Positions 41,541 to 51,104 of a DNA stretch of 64,000 nucleotides are shown in pieces. Within the stretch, counting starts at the first letter, position 1. Every line of letters starts with the position of its first letter. The translations under genes and the position numbers were made by a program. The DNA comes from JACDAN01 sp963827705 (GTDB lineage Bacteria; Actinomycetota; Thermoleophilia; Gaiellales; Gaiellaceae), in NCBI GenBank assembly GCA_963827705.1, contig CAWHBN010000022.1:212565-276564 (forward strand), written 5' to 3'. The notes under the pieces are model-generated. The model was not told the DNA's origin. It saw only the letters and a list, made by a program, of their open reading frames with translations, and ran no database searches.

Positions 41541-43148
41541 ATGGCCACCGCGGTCGCGTCCTTCCCTGCCAGTGAACTGGTCCTCGACCGGTATCGGCCC
41601 CTTCGCCCGCTCGGGAGCGGCGGGTCGGGCTCCGTCTGGGTCGCCCGCGACGAGCGGAACGGCCTCGACGTCGCGCTCAAGATCGTCCCGCGTGAGGGGA
41701 AGGCGCACACGCGCGCCGAGCGGGAAGCGTCGGCCGCCGCACGGCTGCGCCACCCGCACTGCCTGCGCGCCTACGCGTTCGCCGGCGACCAGCAGAACGT
41801 CTACATCGCCTACGAGTACGTGCCGGGACGAACGTTGCGCGATCGGCTCCGGGCGGGGGAGCTGGACGACGCCGCAGTGCTCGAGGTCGCGGCGCAGATC
41901 CTCGACGGGCTCGCGCACGCGCACCGTCACGGGATCGTCCATCGCGACGTGAAGCCGACGAACGTCCTCGTCGCCGACTCCGCGGAGATCTTGGTGAAGC
42001 TCCTGGACTTCGGCCTCGCCCAGTTCGCCGAGGCCGAGACGCTGACCGCGGCAGGAGACGTTCCCGGCACGCTCGCCTACATCTCGCCGGAGCGGCTCGC
42101 CGGTGAGGAAGCGTCATTCGCCGCGGATATCTGGGCGGTCGGGGTCGTTCTGTGGGAGGCGCTTGCGGGCTACCACCCCTTCTGGGCGTCCTCGCCGATC
42201 GAGACGGCGCGCAGGATCGAAGTCGGGCCGCCGCCGCTCGAGACCGTTCGGCCCGACCTTCCCCGCCACCTGACCGAGGCCGTTGCACGCGCCACCGCCG
42301 TCGATCCAACCCGCCGTCCGTCTGCCGTGCAACTCGCAGACCGCCTGCGAACGGCGCTCGAGACCAGGGAGCGGAAGCGGAGCCGTGCCGCCCGCGCACT
42401 CCCGGTGCCTCCCGTCCGGCGCGTTCTCGCGGGAGCCGCCGCAGCCGCCTTCGTCGGCTGGACGGCTGCAACGCTTCCCTTCTATCCCGCGGGCTGGAGC
42501 TGGGGGCTCGCTGCGCTTGCGGGAGTCCTCGCGGCCCTCAAGCCCCGGCTCGGGCTCGCCGCGGCGCTCGGGCTTGCCGTCCTGCCGCTGGGCAACGTCG
42601 CGCTCGGCCTCGCGGTGGTCTACACCGTCGTGGCAACCGCCTGGCTCGCGGCGACCTGGAATCGGAGTGAGGAGGGCCTCTACCCGCTGGCCGGAGCGGT
42701 CCTCGCACCGGTGGGCATGGCGCTGATGCTGCCGGCTGCGCTGCTGCCGGTCCGCCGCGCAGTCTGGCGCGCCGTGTTCGGTGCGGCCGGAGTCCTCTTG
42801 GCGGGGATCGCTGCCGGCGTCAGCGGCGCGACGCTTCCGCTCAGCAGCCGCGGGCCGTCGGCGCTCGCCGTGCGGGAAAGTGACGCTCCGGGCGCCGTCG
42901 CCCGGGCGCTCGGCGACGCTCTCACGGCCCGGCCCGAGCTCCTGCTCGCGGCCGCTGCGGTCGCCGCGCTCGCGGCGTTCCTGCCGCTCGCGGCGGAGCG
43001 CGGCGTCTGGCCGGTCGCAGGGCTCGGCGCCGCCGCGATCGCCCTCCTGCTCCTGCCCGTGGACGCCGTGAACGCCGTGCCGGTGATCGCCGGAATCTGG
43101 CTCTGCTGCGTCGGAGTCTCGGTCAGGGCCGAGGTCCTGCGCCGCTAA
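41541..43148 (+). CDS. Serine/threonine protein kinase with multi-helix membrane domain
   Basis: A 535-residue protein. The N-terminal Hanks-type kinase (about 14-270) has glycine loop LGSGGSGSV, VALKIV lysine, catalytic HRDVKPTNVLV and DFGLAQF, and GTLAYISPE. After a basic linker, the C-terminal ~230 residues hold roughly eight membrane helices, an unusual kinase output or sensing part. It is the first gene before the FHA genes, 29 bases apart. The start ATG 41541 is set by MATAVASFPASELVLDRY. Confidence 0.88.
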   Translation: MATAVASFPASELVLDRYRPLRPLGSGGSGSVWVARDERNGLDVALKIVPREGKAHTRAEREASAAARLRHPHCLRAYAFAGDQQNVYIAYEYVPGRTLRDRLRAGELDDAAVLEVAAQILDGLAHAHRHGIVHRDVKPTNVLVADSAEILVKLLDFGLAQFAEAETLTAAGDVPGTLAYISPERLAGEEASFAADIWAVGVVLWEALAGYHPFWASSPIETARRIEVGPPPLETVRPDLPRHLTEAVARATAVDPTRRPSAVQLADRLRTALETRERKRSRAARALPVPPVRRVLAGAAAAAFVGWTAATLPFYPAGWSWGLAALAGVLAALKPRLGLAAALGLAVLPLGNVALGLAVVYTVVATAWLAATWNRSEEGLYPLAGAVLAPVGMALMLPAALLPVRRAVWRAVFGAAGVLLAGIAAGVSGATLPLSSRGPSALAVRESDAPGAVARALGDALTARPELLLAAAAVAALAAFLPLAAERGVWPVAGLGAAAIALLLLPVDAVNAVPVIAGIWLCCVGVSVRAEVLRR

Positions 43149-43177
43149 ACTCGACCCCCGCCGAGGAGGTCGCCACC

Positions 43178-43933
43178 GTGCTCCGGACGATCGAGCAAAA
43201 GATCGAATCGCTCTTCGAAGGCGCCTTCGGGCGCGCCTTCCGTCGCAACGTGCAACCGGTCGAGCTCGCGCGGAAGCTGGCGAAGGAGATGGACGACTAC
43301 AAGATGGTCTCCGTCTCGCAGGTCTACGCCCCGAACGAGTACGTCGTGTACCTGTCGCCGAAGGACCGCGACCAGTTCGAGAGCTACGAGCCCGCGCTCG
43401 TCAAGGAGCTCGAGGAGTATCTGGCCGAGCACGGACGGCGAGAGGGCTACCAGCTCCTGTCGGGCCCGCAGGTGTCCTTCCGGACGGACGAGGACCTCGA
43501 GGTAGGCCTCTTCGGCATCTCCAACCGGATGATCCAGCGCGATCTCCCCGAGGGGCCGGCCGAGCCCGAAGTCGAGCCCGGCGCGACGCGCATCTACCGG
43601 GCCGCACCGTCCGAGACGGAAGCAGTCTCCGCCGAGGAGCTCGGGATGGAGGCCGAGCCTGCGACGGTGACGGTCGACGGCTCGCAGCACAAGCTCGAGA
43701 AGCCGGTCATGGTCATCGGCCGGTCGAAGGAAGCGGACATCCGCGTCGTCGATCCGAACATCTCGCGACGGCACGCGGAGATTCGCCTGGAGGGCTCCAC
43801 CTTCTGGATCGTCGACCTCGACTCCACGAACGGCGTCGCGGTCAATGGCCGCGCGCTGAAACGGGCGAAGCTCGACGACGAGGACCGGATCACTCTCGGC
43901 TCGAGCGAGCTCGTCTTCAGGCGCCCCCAATGA
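43178..43933 (+). CDS. fhaA: FhaA-like protein (DUF3662 + FHA)
   Basis: A 251-residue phosphothreonine-binding adaptor. The N-terminal DUF3662 domain runs about 1-120 (RTIEQKIESLFEGAFGRAFRRNVQPVELARKL). The FHA domain (about 165-248) has GRSKEADIRV, SRRHAEI and DLDSTNGVAVNG. In mycobacteria FhaA binds phosphorylated MviN/MurJ and links kinase signalling to peptidoglycan synthesis. The GTG start has a GAGGAGG ribosome site; its stop overlaps the next ATG. Confidence 0.92.
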   Translation: MLRTIEQKIESLFEGAFGRAFRRNVQPVELARKLAKEMDDYKMVSVSQVYAPNEYVVYLSPKDRDQFESYEPALVKELEEYLAEHGRREGYQLLSGPQVSFRTDEDLEVGLFGISNRMIQRDLPEGPAEPEVEPGATRIYRAAPSETEAVSAEELGMEAEPATVTVDGSQHKLEKPVMVIGRSKEADIRVVDPNISRRHAEIRLEGSTFWIVDLDSTNGVAVNGRALKRAKLDDEDRITLGSSELVFRRPQ

Positions 43934-44412
43934 CTCTGGCCGCGATCGAGGTCGAAGCCGTTCTTTTCGGGCTGAAGGTTGGCTTCCTGATCCTGCTCTA
44001 CCTCTTCATCTGGCGGATCGTCCGCACCGTGGCGCGCGATGTCCGGCTCCCGCAGGAGAGCTTCGTGCTCGCGCCGCAGCAGGCCGCTGCGGCCGGGTTG
44101 GGGCCTCGCGCGCGGACGGGCAGCCTGGTCGTCCTCGCGAGCCCCGCGTTGAAGGTCGACAGCGAACGGACGCTGGACTCAGCTCCCGTCACGCTCGGCC
44201 GCTCGTCCGACAACGACATGGAGCTCGGCGACGACGAGTTCGCGTCGGCGCACCATGCCCGGGTGGAGCCGCGCCGCGACGGCGTCTGGGTCCAGGACGC
44301 CGGCTCGACGAACGGGACCTTCGTGAACGGGATGAAGCTCGACGGCCCGAGGAAGCTGACCCCGGGCGACGTGATCCGCGTGGGCGAGACCGACCTGAGG
44401 TTCGAGGCGTGA
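43930..44412 (+). CDS. fhaB: FhaB-like membrane FHA protein
   Basis: A 160-residue protein with one N-terminal membrane helix (AVLFGLKVGFLILLYLFIWRIV) and a C-terminal FHA domain with LGRSSDNDMEL, ASAHHARVEPR and DAGSTNGTFVNG. In the mycobacterial counterpart (FipA/FhaB) it is a kinase substrate in cell division. It is coupled by ATGA and GTGA overlaps to the flanking genes. Confidence 0.9.
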   Translation: MTLAAIEVEAVLFGLKVGFLILLYLFIWRIVRTVARDVRLPQESFVLAPQQAAAAGLGPRARTGSLVVLASPALKVDSERTLDSAPVTLGRSSDNDMELGDDEFASAHHARVEPRRDGVWVQDAGSTNGTFVNGMKLDGPRKLTPGDVIRVGETDLRFEA

Positions 44413-45347
44413 ACATCGGCTTCGCCACCCACCCCGGGCGGAAACGGCGCCACAACGAGGATTCCTACGTCGTCGAGCCGCCGATGTTCGCGGTCGCCGA
44501 CGGGATGGGCGGCGCGAAGGCAGGCGAGGTCGCGTCCGGGCTGGCCGCCGCCGCCCTCAGAGAGGCCGGCACCGACGGCAGGGGCGGCGAGGAGCGCGTC
44601 ACGCAGCTCATCCAGGAGGCCAACCGGCGGGTCTTCCGGCGAGCGAACGAGGATCGCGACGCCTCGGGCATGGGAACGACGATGACCGTCGCCCTTGTCG
44701 AGGACGGCCGCGTCGTCTTCGGCCATGTCGGGGACTCGCGCGCCTACCTGATTCGCAAGGGATCGATCGAGCAGCTGACGGACGACCACTCCCTCGTCGC
44801 CGAGCTGGTGCGCAGTGGGCGGCTGACCCCCGAGGAGGCCGAGGCGCACCCGCAGCGATCCGTGATCACCCGCGCGGTGGGTACCGAGCCCGACGTCGAC
44901 GTCGACACGTTCACGATCGAGCCCGAGGACGGCGATCTCTTCCTGATCTGCTCGGACGGCCTCACGGACATGGTCGACGACGGCACGATCATCGAAGCGA
45001 TCGAGCGCCATCGCGACGACCTGGACGAAGCGGCGAAGGCCCTCGTGGGCGCGGCGAACCGCGTGGGCGGGGAGGACAACATCACCGTCCTGTTGGTCGA
45101 GCTCGGTGCGGAGGCTGACGTTGCCGACACCCAGCGCGCCGAGGCGGTCGAGGTCGACGAGGACACGCTGTCCGGGCTCGAGGCGGTGCCCGTGGTCGAC
45201 ACTGCCGTGGTCCCGCCCGAGGACGCTGAGGAGCTCGCCGCGGCCGAGCCGCCCAAACGCCGCGGCCGCGCACTGCCGATCGTCGCGGCGCTCGCCGTGC
45301 TGCTGATTGCGGCGGCGGCCGTGCTCTGGCTCCTGGAGAACGCATGA
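44409..45347 (+). CDS. pstP: PP2C-family serine/threonine phosphatase
   Basis: A 312-residue membrane phosphatase that reverses PknB-type phosphorylation. The PP2C domain (1-235) has metal-site motifs RKRRHNEDSY, VADGMGGAKAGEVAS, GHVGDSRAYLIR, LICSDGLTDMV and GGEDNITVLLV. An acidic linker leads to one C-terminal membrane helix (LPIVAALAVLLIAAAAVLWLL). The large outer domain seen in some homologues is missing. The order fhaA-fhaB-pstP-rodA-pbpA-pknB is the classic actinobacterial one. Confidence 0.95.
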   Translation: MNIGFATHPGRKRRHNEDSYVVEPPMFAVADGMGGAKAGEVASGLAAAALREAGTDGRGGEERVTQLIQEANRRVFRRANEDRDASGMGTTMTVALVEDGRVVFGHVGDSRAYLIRKGSIEQLTDDHSLVAELVRSGRLTPEEAEAHPQRSVITRAVGTEPDVDVDTFTIEPEDGDLFLICSDGLTDMVDDGTIIEAIERHRDDLDEAAKALVGAANRVGGEDNITVLLVELGAEADVADTQRAEAVEVDEDTLSGLEAVPVVDTAVVPPEDAEELAAAEPPKRRGRALPIVAALAVLLIAAAAVLWLLENA

Positions 45348-46609
45348 GTGCTCGCACGCGCGAGCTGTTCTCGCTGGTCGTGGTCGGCGTCCTGGTCGGG
45401 ACGGCCTTCGCGAGCGTCTACATCGCACGCCAGGAGGTCGTCAGCACCGAGTCGCTCTCCTACGCGCTCTTCTTCCTCGGCCTCTACGTCGCAGCCCATG
45501 TCGTCACCCGGCTCACCGTGCCGCACGCCGACCCGTATCTCCTGCCGATGGCCGGGCTGCTCACGGGCATCGGCCTGACCGAGATCTACCGGCTCGACGA
45601 GGACGAGGCATTCCGCCAGGGCCTCTGGATCGTGATCGGCCTCGTCGCCTTCGCCGCGACCCTGGTTGCCCTGCGCCGCGACTACCGGCGGCTCGAGAGC
45701 TACAAGTACCTCTTCGGCCTCGGTGCGCTCGTGCTGCTCACGCTGCCCGCGATGCCCGTCATCGGCAGGACCGTGAACGGCGCCCGGCTCTGGGTCGAGC
45801 TCGGGCCGGTGCGGTTCCAGCCCGGGGAGTTCGCGAAGATCTGCCTGATCGTCTTCCTCGCCGGCTACCTGCGCGAGAAACGGGAGGTGCTGGCGCAGGC
45901 GCGGCTGAAGGACCTCGGCCCCCTGCTCTTCATCTGGGGCGGCGCGATCGCCGTGCTCGTCCTGACGAACGACCTCGGCGGCGGACTCCTCTACTTCGGG
46001 ATCTTCCTGGCGATGCTCTACGTCGCCACGGCGCAGACCTGGTTCGTGGCCGCGGGGGCGGCGATGTTCGTCGGCGGCGCCGCGCTCGTCTACACCCAGG
46101 TCGGTCGGGTTGCCGACCGGGTGCGGATGTGGCTCGACCCGTGGAGCGACGCCGACGGCGGTGGTTACCAGACGATCCAGTCGATCTACGCGATCGCGAA
46201 CGGCCACTTCGGCGGGACCGGCTTCGGCCAGGGCACGTTCACTGACGCCGACGGGAACCAGCTGGTCCCGTACATCAGCACCGACTTCATCTACTCGGCG
46301 CTCGCACAGGAGCTCGGCCTGGTCGGGATCTCGGCGTTCCTGCTCGTCTACATGCTCTTCGCCGCGCGCGGCTTCCGCATCGCGATGCTCGCCCAGGACG
46401 GCTTCTCCAAGCTGCTTGCCGTCGGGCTGACGTTCTGCTTCACGCTGCAGACGTTCATCATCGTCGGCGGCATCATCCGCATCATCCCGCTGACCGGGAT
46501 CACGCTGCCCTTCGTCAGCTACGGCGGGTCGAGCATCGTCGCGAACTTCGTCCTGCTCGCCGGACTGCTGCTCGTCTCGAACAGGGCGAACGAACGGTTG
46601 GGCACGTGA
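45344..46609 (+). CDS. rodA: RodA/FtsW-family peptidoglycan glycosyltransferase
   Basis: A 421-residue SEDS-family protein with about ten membrane helices. It polymerises lipid II into glycan strands with a class B PBP, encoded next. Family phrases are NGARLWVELGPVRFQPGEFAKI, VLTNDLGGGLLYFGIFLAMLYVA, YQTIQSIYAIANGHFGGTGFGQG and the C-terminal PLTGITLPFVSYGGSSIV. It overlaps pstP (ATGA) and pbpA (GTGA). Confidence 0.95.
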   Translation: MSARTRELFSLVVVGVLVGTAFASVYIARQEVVSTESLSYALFFLGLYVAAHVVTRLTVPHADPYLLPMAGLLTGIGLTEIYRLDEDEAFRQGLWIVIGLVAFAATLVALRRDYRRLESYKYLFGLGALVLLTLPAMPVIGRTVNGARLWVELGPVRFQPGEFAKICLIVFLAGYLREKREVLAQARLKDLGPLLFIWGGAIAVLVLTNDLGGGLLYFGIFLAMLYVATAQTWFVAAGAAMFVGGAALVYTQVGRVADRVRMWLDPWSDADGGGYQTIQSIYAIANGHFGGTGFGQGTFTDADGNQLVPYISTDFIYSALAQELGLVGISAFLLVYMLFAARGFRIAMLAQDGFSKLLAVGLTFCFTLQTFIIVGGIIRIIPLTGITLPFVSYGGSSIVANFVLLAGLLLVSNRANERLGT

Positions 46610-48087
46610 ACACGCAGATCTCTCGGCTCGCGGTCGCCGGGCTCGTCCTCGTGACCTCGCTGATCGTCGGCACGACGTACTGGCAGGCCTGGGCGGCGCC
46701 GAGTCTCGCCGAGCGCCAGGACAACGCGATCAAGGTCGTCGCCCAGTTCACGATCAAGCGCGGGCTGATCTACGCGGGCGACGGGGTCACCAGGCTGGCG
46801 GTCAACCGGCGGCGGCGCGTCGCCGGCCAGACCTTCTACCTGCGCCGCTATCCGAAGGGAGAGCTGACGGCCCATCCCGTCGGCTACTCGACGCGCTCGA
46901 GGTCGCGGACCGGGCTCGAACGGTCGCGCAACGACTTCCTGACCGGCGCAAACCGGAACCTGAGCACTGTCGTGGACACGACCCTGGACGAGCTGCGCGG
47001 CAAGACGATCGAGGGCAACGACATCATCACCACGATCCGGTGGCGGGCTCAGGCGGTCGCGCTGCGCGCGCTCGGCGGCCAGTGCGGTGCCGCCGTCGCG
47101 CTCGAGCCGTCGACCGGCAAGGTGCTGGTTCTCGTGTCGAGCCCGAGCTTCGATCCGAATCTCGTCGAGCGGAACTTCGGAGCGGTGCAGCGCGGCCGCG
47201 GCCCCTGTCCGATCGCGCCGCTCCTGAACCGCGGCACCGCGGGGCTCTTCATCCCGGGCTCGACTTTCAAGGTCGTGACCGCGGCAGCCGCGCTCGACAC
47301 CGGCCGCTACTCGCCCGAGTCGTCCTTCGTCGATCCCGGGTACTGCACCGAGTACGGCCAGCGCGTCAACAACTACGACACGTCGAGCCCGTTCGGCCGC
47401 GTCAGCTTCTCCCAGGCGCTCGTGAACTCGATCAACTCCTCGTTCTGCGAGATGGGCAAGGAGCTCGGTCCCCAGGTGGTCCTCGACTACGCCCGGCGCT
47501 TCGGCTTCTACGAGGACCCGCCGGTGGACCTGCCCGCGGACGAGCGCCTGCCGAGCGGCCTCTACCAGAACGGAAAGCTCGTCCCCGAGTCGGAAGAGGG
47601 GCGGGCCGACCCGGGCCGGCTCGCGTTCGGCCAGGAGCGGATGCTCGTGACTCCCATGCAGATGGCGATGGTCGCGGCGGGCGTGGCGAACGGCGGCGTC
47701 GTGATGAAGCCGTACCTGACCGACCGGGTGCGCGCGCCCGACGGTTCGATCGTGCAGCGGATGAAGCCGGACGAGCTGCGGCGCGCGATCAAGGAGGAGA
47801 CCGCCCGCGAGCTGACCGCGATGATGGAGGGCGTCGTCACGGGCGGGACCGGCACCGCCGCCCAGATCGCCGGCGTCCGGGTCGCCGGCAAGACCGGAAC
47901 GGCAGAGACCGGCCGGGCGGGCAGGAACGTCGCAGGCTTCATCGCGTTTGCCCCCGCAGACCGTCCGCGGGTGGCTGTCGCCGTCTATCTCCAGAACCAG
48001 AGCGGAACGGGCGGAAGCGTCGCGGCCCCGGTCGCGAAGCAGATCATGCAGGCGCTCCTAAGCACGCCGTCGAACTCGGAGAGTTAG
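46606..48087 (+). CDS. pbpA: Class B penicillin-binding protein (transpeptidase)
   Basis: A 493-residue transpeptidase that cross-links peptidoglycan. There is one N-terminal membrane helix (LAVAGLVLVTSLIVGTTYW). The catalytic motifs are S219-T-F-K222, S275-I-N277 and K429-T-G. The N-terminal dimerisation domain contains FTIKRGLIYAGDG. It pairs with the RodA protein encoded upstream (GTGA overlap) and is probably regulated by PknB, encoded 4 bases downstream. Confidence 0.95.
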   Translation: MNTQISRLAVAGLVLVTSLIVGTTYWQAWAAPSLAERQDNAIKVVAQFTIKRGLIYAGDGVTRLAVNRRRRVAGQTFYLRRYPKGELTAHPVGYSTRSRSRTGLERSRNDFLTGANRNLSTVVDTTLDELRGKTIEGNDIITTIRWRAQAVALRALGGQCGAAVALEPSTGKVLVLVSSPSFDPNLVERNFGAVQRGRGPCPIAPLLNRGTAGLFIPGSTFKVVTAAAALDTGRYSPESSFVDPGYCTEYGQRVNNYDTSSPFGRVSFSQALVNSINSSFCEMGKELGPQVVLDYARRFGFYEDPPVDLPADERLPSGLYQNGKLVPESEEGRADPGRLAFGQERMLVTPMQMAMVAAGVANGGVVMKPYLTDRVRAPDGSIVQRMKPDELRRAIKEETARELTAMMEGVVTGGTGTAAQIAGVRVAGKTGTAETGRAGRNVAGFIAFAPADRPRVAVAVYLQNQSGTGGSVAAPVAKQIMQALLSTPSNSES

Positions 48088-48091
48088 GCGA

Positions 48092-50053
48092 GTGGCCGTT
48101 ACCGACACCCTGATCAACACGCTCTTCGACGGGCGCTACCGCATCGTCCGGCGGCTCGGCTCGGGCGGGATGGCGAACGTCTATCTCGCCGAGGACGAGG
48201 AGCTCGGCCGTCAGGTCGCGATCAAGATCCTCAACGACCGGCACGCGAGCGACGACTCGTTCGTCGAGCGCTTCCGCCGGGAGGCCAAGAACGCGGCCGG
48301 CCTGTCCCATCCGAACATCGTCTCGATCTACGACCGCGGAGAGGCCGAGGGCACCTACTACATCGCGATGGAGTACCTCGAGGGGCGGTCGCTCAAGGAC
48401 CGGATCGTCGCGGAGGGGCCGCTGCCGATCCCCGCGGCGATCGATGCGACGCGCCAGATCCTCCATGCGCTCGGGTTCGCCCACCGCGGCGGGGTCGTCC
48501 ACAGGGACGTGAAGCCGCACAACGTGCTGCTTTCCCCGGACGGCTCAGAGCGGCGCTACAAGGTGACCGACTTCGGCATCTCGCGCACGTCGGCGAGCCA
48601 GATGACCGAGGCGGGCTCGATCGTCGGGACCGCGCAGTACCTCTCGCCGGAGCAGGCACGCGGCGCGCCGGTCGACCAGCGCTCGGACATCTACTCCGTC
48701 GGGATCGTTCTGTACGAGCTGCTGACGGGGAAGCTGCCGTTCACGGGCGAAACGCCGCTGGAGATCGCGATGAAGCATCTCTCGGAGATTCCGAAGCCGC
48801 CGTCGGCGCTTCGTCCCGAGGTCTCGCCCGACCTCGACATGGTCGTTCTACGCGCGCTCGCCAAGGATCCCGCGGACCGGTTCGAGAGCGCGGAGGAGAT
48901 GGATCGCGAGCTCGCACGCGTCGCCTCCGGGGCGGCGGTGACCTCCGAGACGGCGGATGCGGCCACTGCGGTCCTGGCCGGCGCGGGCCTCGTGGAGGCC
49001 GCGCCGACGATGGTGTCACGCCGGCCGGTCGTGGCCCCGCGGCCGACTCGCCGCGAGGAGTACTACGACTACGAGCCGCCGCGTCGCAGCCGGAAGTTCT
49101 GGCCGTGGCTCCTGACCGGGCTCCTGCTCGTCGGCGCCCTCGTCGCAGGCTTCTACGTCTGGCAGCAGATCCAGGACGAGATCAACGAGACCAAGCCGGT
49201 CGCAGTGCCGTTCGTGGAGGGCGTCCGCGCCCCCGTCGCCCGTCGGCGGATCCAGGACGCAGGGCTTCGGGCTGTCCCACGCCAGGAATCGAGCGACAGC
49301 GTTCCTCAAGGGATCGTGATCCGGCAGGAGCCGGACGCCGGCGAGCGGATCCAGCGCGGAAACGCCGTTCGCTACTTCGTCTCGACCGGGAAGCCGAGGG
49401 TGCAGGTGCCGGAGGTGGTCGGCGCCCGCGAGTCGGACGCCGTCGCGACGTTACGTTCGGCCGGACTCGTTCCGAGGGTGGTGGACATCTTCTCCGACGA
49501 GCCCGAGGGAACCGTGATCGCGCAGGATCCCAAGGGCGGGACGAGCATCGTCGAAGGCAGCGACGTGCGGCTCAACGTCTCGAAGGGGCCACAGCGGACC
49601 GGGCTTCCGAACGTGATCGGCCGGTCGTTCGACGATGCGGCGGCGGCGCTGCGCGAGTCGGGCTTCACGCCCGTGCGGCGCGACGTCGAGGCCTCGGAGC
49701 CGGAGGGGACCGTCGTCGGGATGAGCCCGAGTGCCGGCACGCTCGTTCCGCCGGGCACGAGGGTGACGCTCAACGTCTCGACGGGACAGTCGACGACCGC
49801 GGTGCCGGATGTCGTCGGCGAGGAGGAGGCAAGTGCGCGGGCGACGCTGCAGAACGAGGGCTGGCGGGTGCTGATCCGCGACACGCCGACCACGAATCCC
49901 GACGAGGACGGGTTCGTGATCACGCAGACGCCGCCGCCGGGCGAGCAGGCGGAGCCCGGCTCGCAGGTGATCATCTACGTCGGCCGCTTCCAGGAGATCG
50001 GGCCGCCGCCTCCGCCTGACGAGCCGCCGCCTCCGCCCGCCCCCGTCCCGTGA
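48092..50053 (+). CDS. pknB: PASTA-domain serine/threonine kinase PknB
   Basis: A 653-residue receptor kinase that monitors cell-wall precursors. The kinase domain (about 15-275) has LGSGGMANVYLA, VAIKIL, HRDVKPHNVLL, DFGISR and GTAQYLSPEQARG. A linker carries TMVSRRPVV. One membrane helix (FWPWLLTGLLLVGALVAGFYV) is followed by four PASTA repeats, each with a VPxVxG- or LPNVIG-type start and ...EGTVI. A proline-rich tail ends the protein. Its GTG follows pbpA closely, and its stop overlaps ddl. Confidence 0.96.
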   Translation: MAVTDTLINTLFDGRYRIVRRLGSGGMANVYLAEDEELGRQVAIKILNDRHASDDSFVERFRREAKNAAGLSHPNIVSIYDRGEAEGTYYIAMEYLEGRSLKDRIVAEGPLPIPAAIDATRQILHALGFAHRGGVVHRDVKPHNVLLSPDGSERRYKVTDFGISRTSASQMTEAGSIVGTAQYLSPEQARGAPVDQRSDIYSVGIVLYELLTGKLPFTGETPLEIAMKHLSEIPKPPSALRPEVSPDLDMVVLRALAKDPADRFESAEEMDRELARVASGAAVTSETADAATAVLAGAGLVEAAPTMVSRRPVVAPRPTRREEYYDYEPPRRSRKFWPWLLTGLLLVGALVAGFYVWQQIQDEINETKPVAVPFVEGVRAPVARRRIQDAGLRAVPRQESSDSVPQGIVIRQEPDAGERIQRGNAVRYFVSTGKPRVQVPEVVGARESDAVATLRSAGLVPRVVDIFSDEPEGTVIAQDPKGGTSIVEGSDVRLNVSKGPQRTGLPNVIGRSFDDAAAALRESGFTPVRRDVEASEPEGTVVGMSPSAGTLVPPGTRVTLNVSTGQSTTAVPDVVGEEEASARATLQNEGWRVLIRDTPTTNPDEDGFVITQTPPPGEQAEPGSQVIIYVGRFQEIGPPPPPDEPPPPPAPVP

Positions 50054-51081
50054 GCAAGCGGCTTCGCGTCGCTGTCATCGCCGGCGGGCGCTCGAGCGAG
50101 CACGAGATCTCGGTCGAGTCGGCTCGGTCCGTGATCGGCGCGCTCGACCCGGACCGGTACGACGTCAAGGCGATCGAGATCCACCGCGACGGGCGTTGGG
50201 AGCTGGGCCCGGGTGACGCGAGGGAGCTGGGGCGGCCGGTGGCGGAGACCCTGCCGGTCCCGACGGGCGATCCTAGGAGCCGTAGGCTGCTCGGCCAGGT
50301 CGACGTCGTCCTTCCGATCCTGCACGGGCCGTTCGGCGAGGACGGCACCGTCCAGGGGTTGCTCGAGCTCGCCGGGGTTCCGTACGTCGGTGCGGGGGTG
50401 ACCGCGTCGGCGCTCTGCATGGACAAGGATCTGTTCAAGGCCGTCTGCCGCGACAAGGGGATCCCGGTCACCCGCTCGGTGACCGTGCGGAACGGCGACC
50501 GCCCGGACAATCCGTTCGGCTACCCGGTGTTCGTCAAGCCGGCGCGGCTCGGGTCGTCGGTCGGGATCAGCAAGGTCGGGGCGGAGGACGACTTGCAGCA
50601 GGCCGTCGATCTCGCGAGGCGCCACGACGAGAAGGTGCTGATCGAGGAGTTCGTGCCGGGCGTGGAGGTCGAGGTCGGCGTGCTCGGAAACAAAGAGCCG
50701 ATCGCGTCGCTACCGGGCGAGATCGTGGCCCACGGCTTCTCGGGAGTCGACTGGTACGACTACTCGGCCAAGTACGACGAGGGCGGGATGGACCTGGTCA
50801 TCCCGCCGCGGATCCCGGAGGAAAAGTCCGAGCGCGTGCAGCAGCTCGCCGTCGAGGCCTTCGTCGCAACCGACTGCGAGGGGATGGCGCGCGCGGACTG
50901 CTTCGTGAGGGACGACGGCGAGGTGCTCGTCAACGAGCTGAACACGATTCCCGGGTTCACGGCGACGAGCGTCTACGCGCGGCTTTTCGAGGCTTCCGGG
51001 ATTCCGTACCCGGAGCTCCTCGACCGGCTCGTCGAGCTCGCCCTGGAACGCCACGAACGGCGCGGCAAGCTCGAGTTCTGA
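50050..51081 (+). CDS. ddl: D-alanine–D-alanine ligase
   Basis: An ATP-grasp enzyme of 343 residues that makes D-Ala-D-Ala for peptidoglycan. It starts RVAVIAGGRSSEHEISVESA. The substrate region is LPILHGPFGEDGTVQGLLELAGVPYVG, and metal ligands lie in ADCFVRDDGEVLVNELNTIPGFT. It overlaps the pknB stop (GTGA), extending the kinase–cell-wall operon by a precursor-synthesis gene. It is the last gene before a hairpin-rich intergenic region. Confidence 0.95.
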   Translation: MSKRLRVAVIAGGRSSEHEISVESARSVIGALDPDRYDVKAIEIHRDGRWELGPGDARELGRPVAETLPVPTGDPRSRRLLGQVDVVLPILHGPFGEDGTVQGLLELAGVPYVGAGVTASALCMDKDLFKAVCRDKGIPVTRSVTVRNGDRPDNPFGYPVFVKPARLGSSVGISKVGAEDDLQQAVDLARRHDEKVLIEEFVPGVEVEVGVLGNKEPIASLPGEIVAHGFSGVDWYDYSAKYDEGGMDLVIPPRIPEEKSERVQQLAVEAFVATDCEGMARADCFVRDDGEVLVNELNTIPGFTATSVYARLFEASGIPYPELLDRLVELALERHERRGKLEF

Positions 51082-51104
51082 CAGCGCCCCTGCAGCCAAG
51101 TCCG

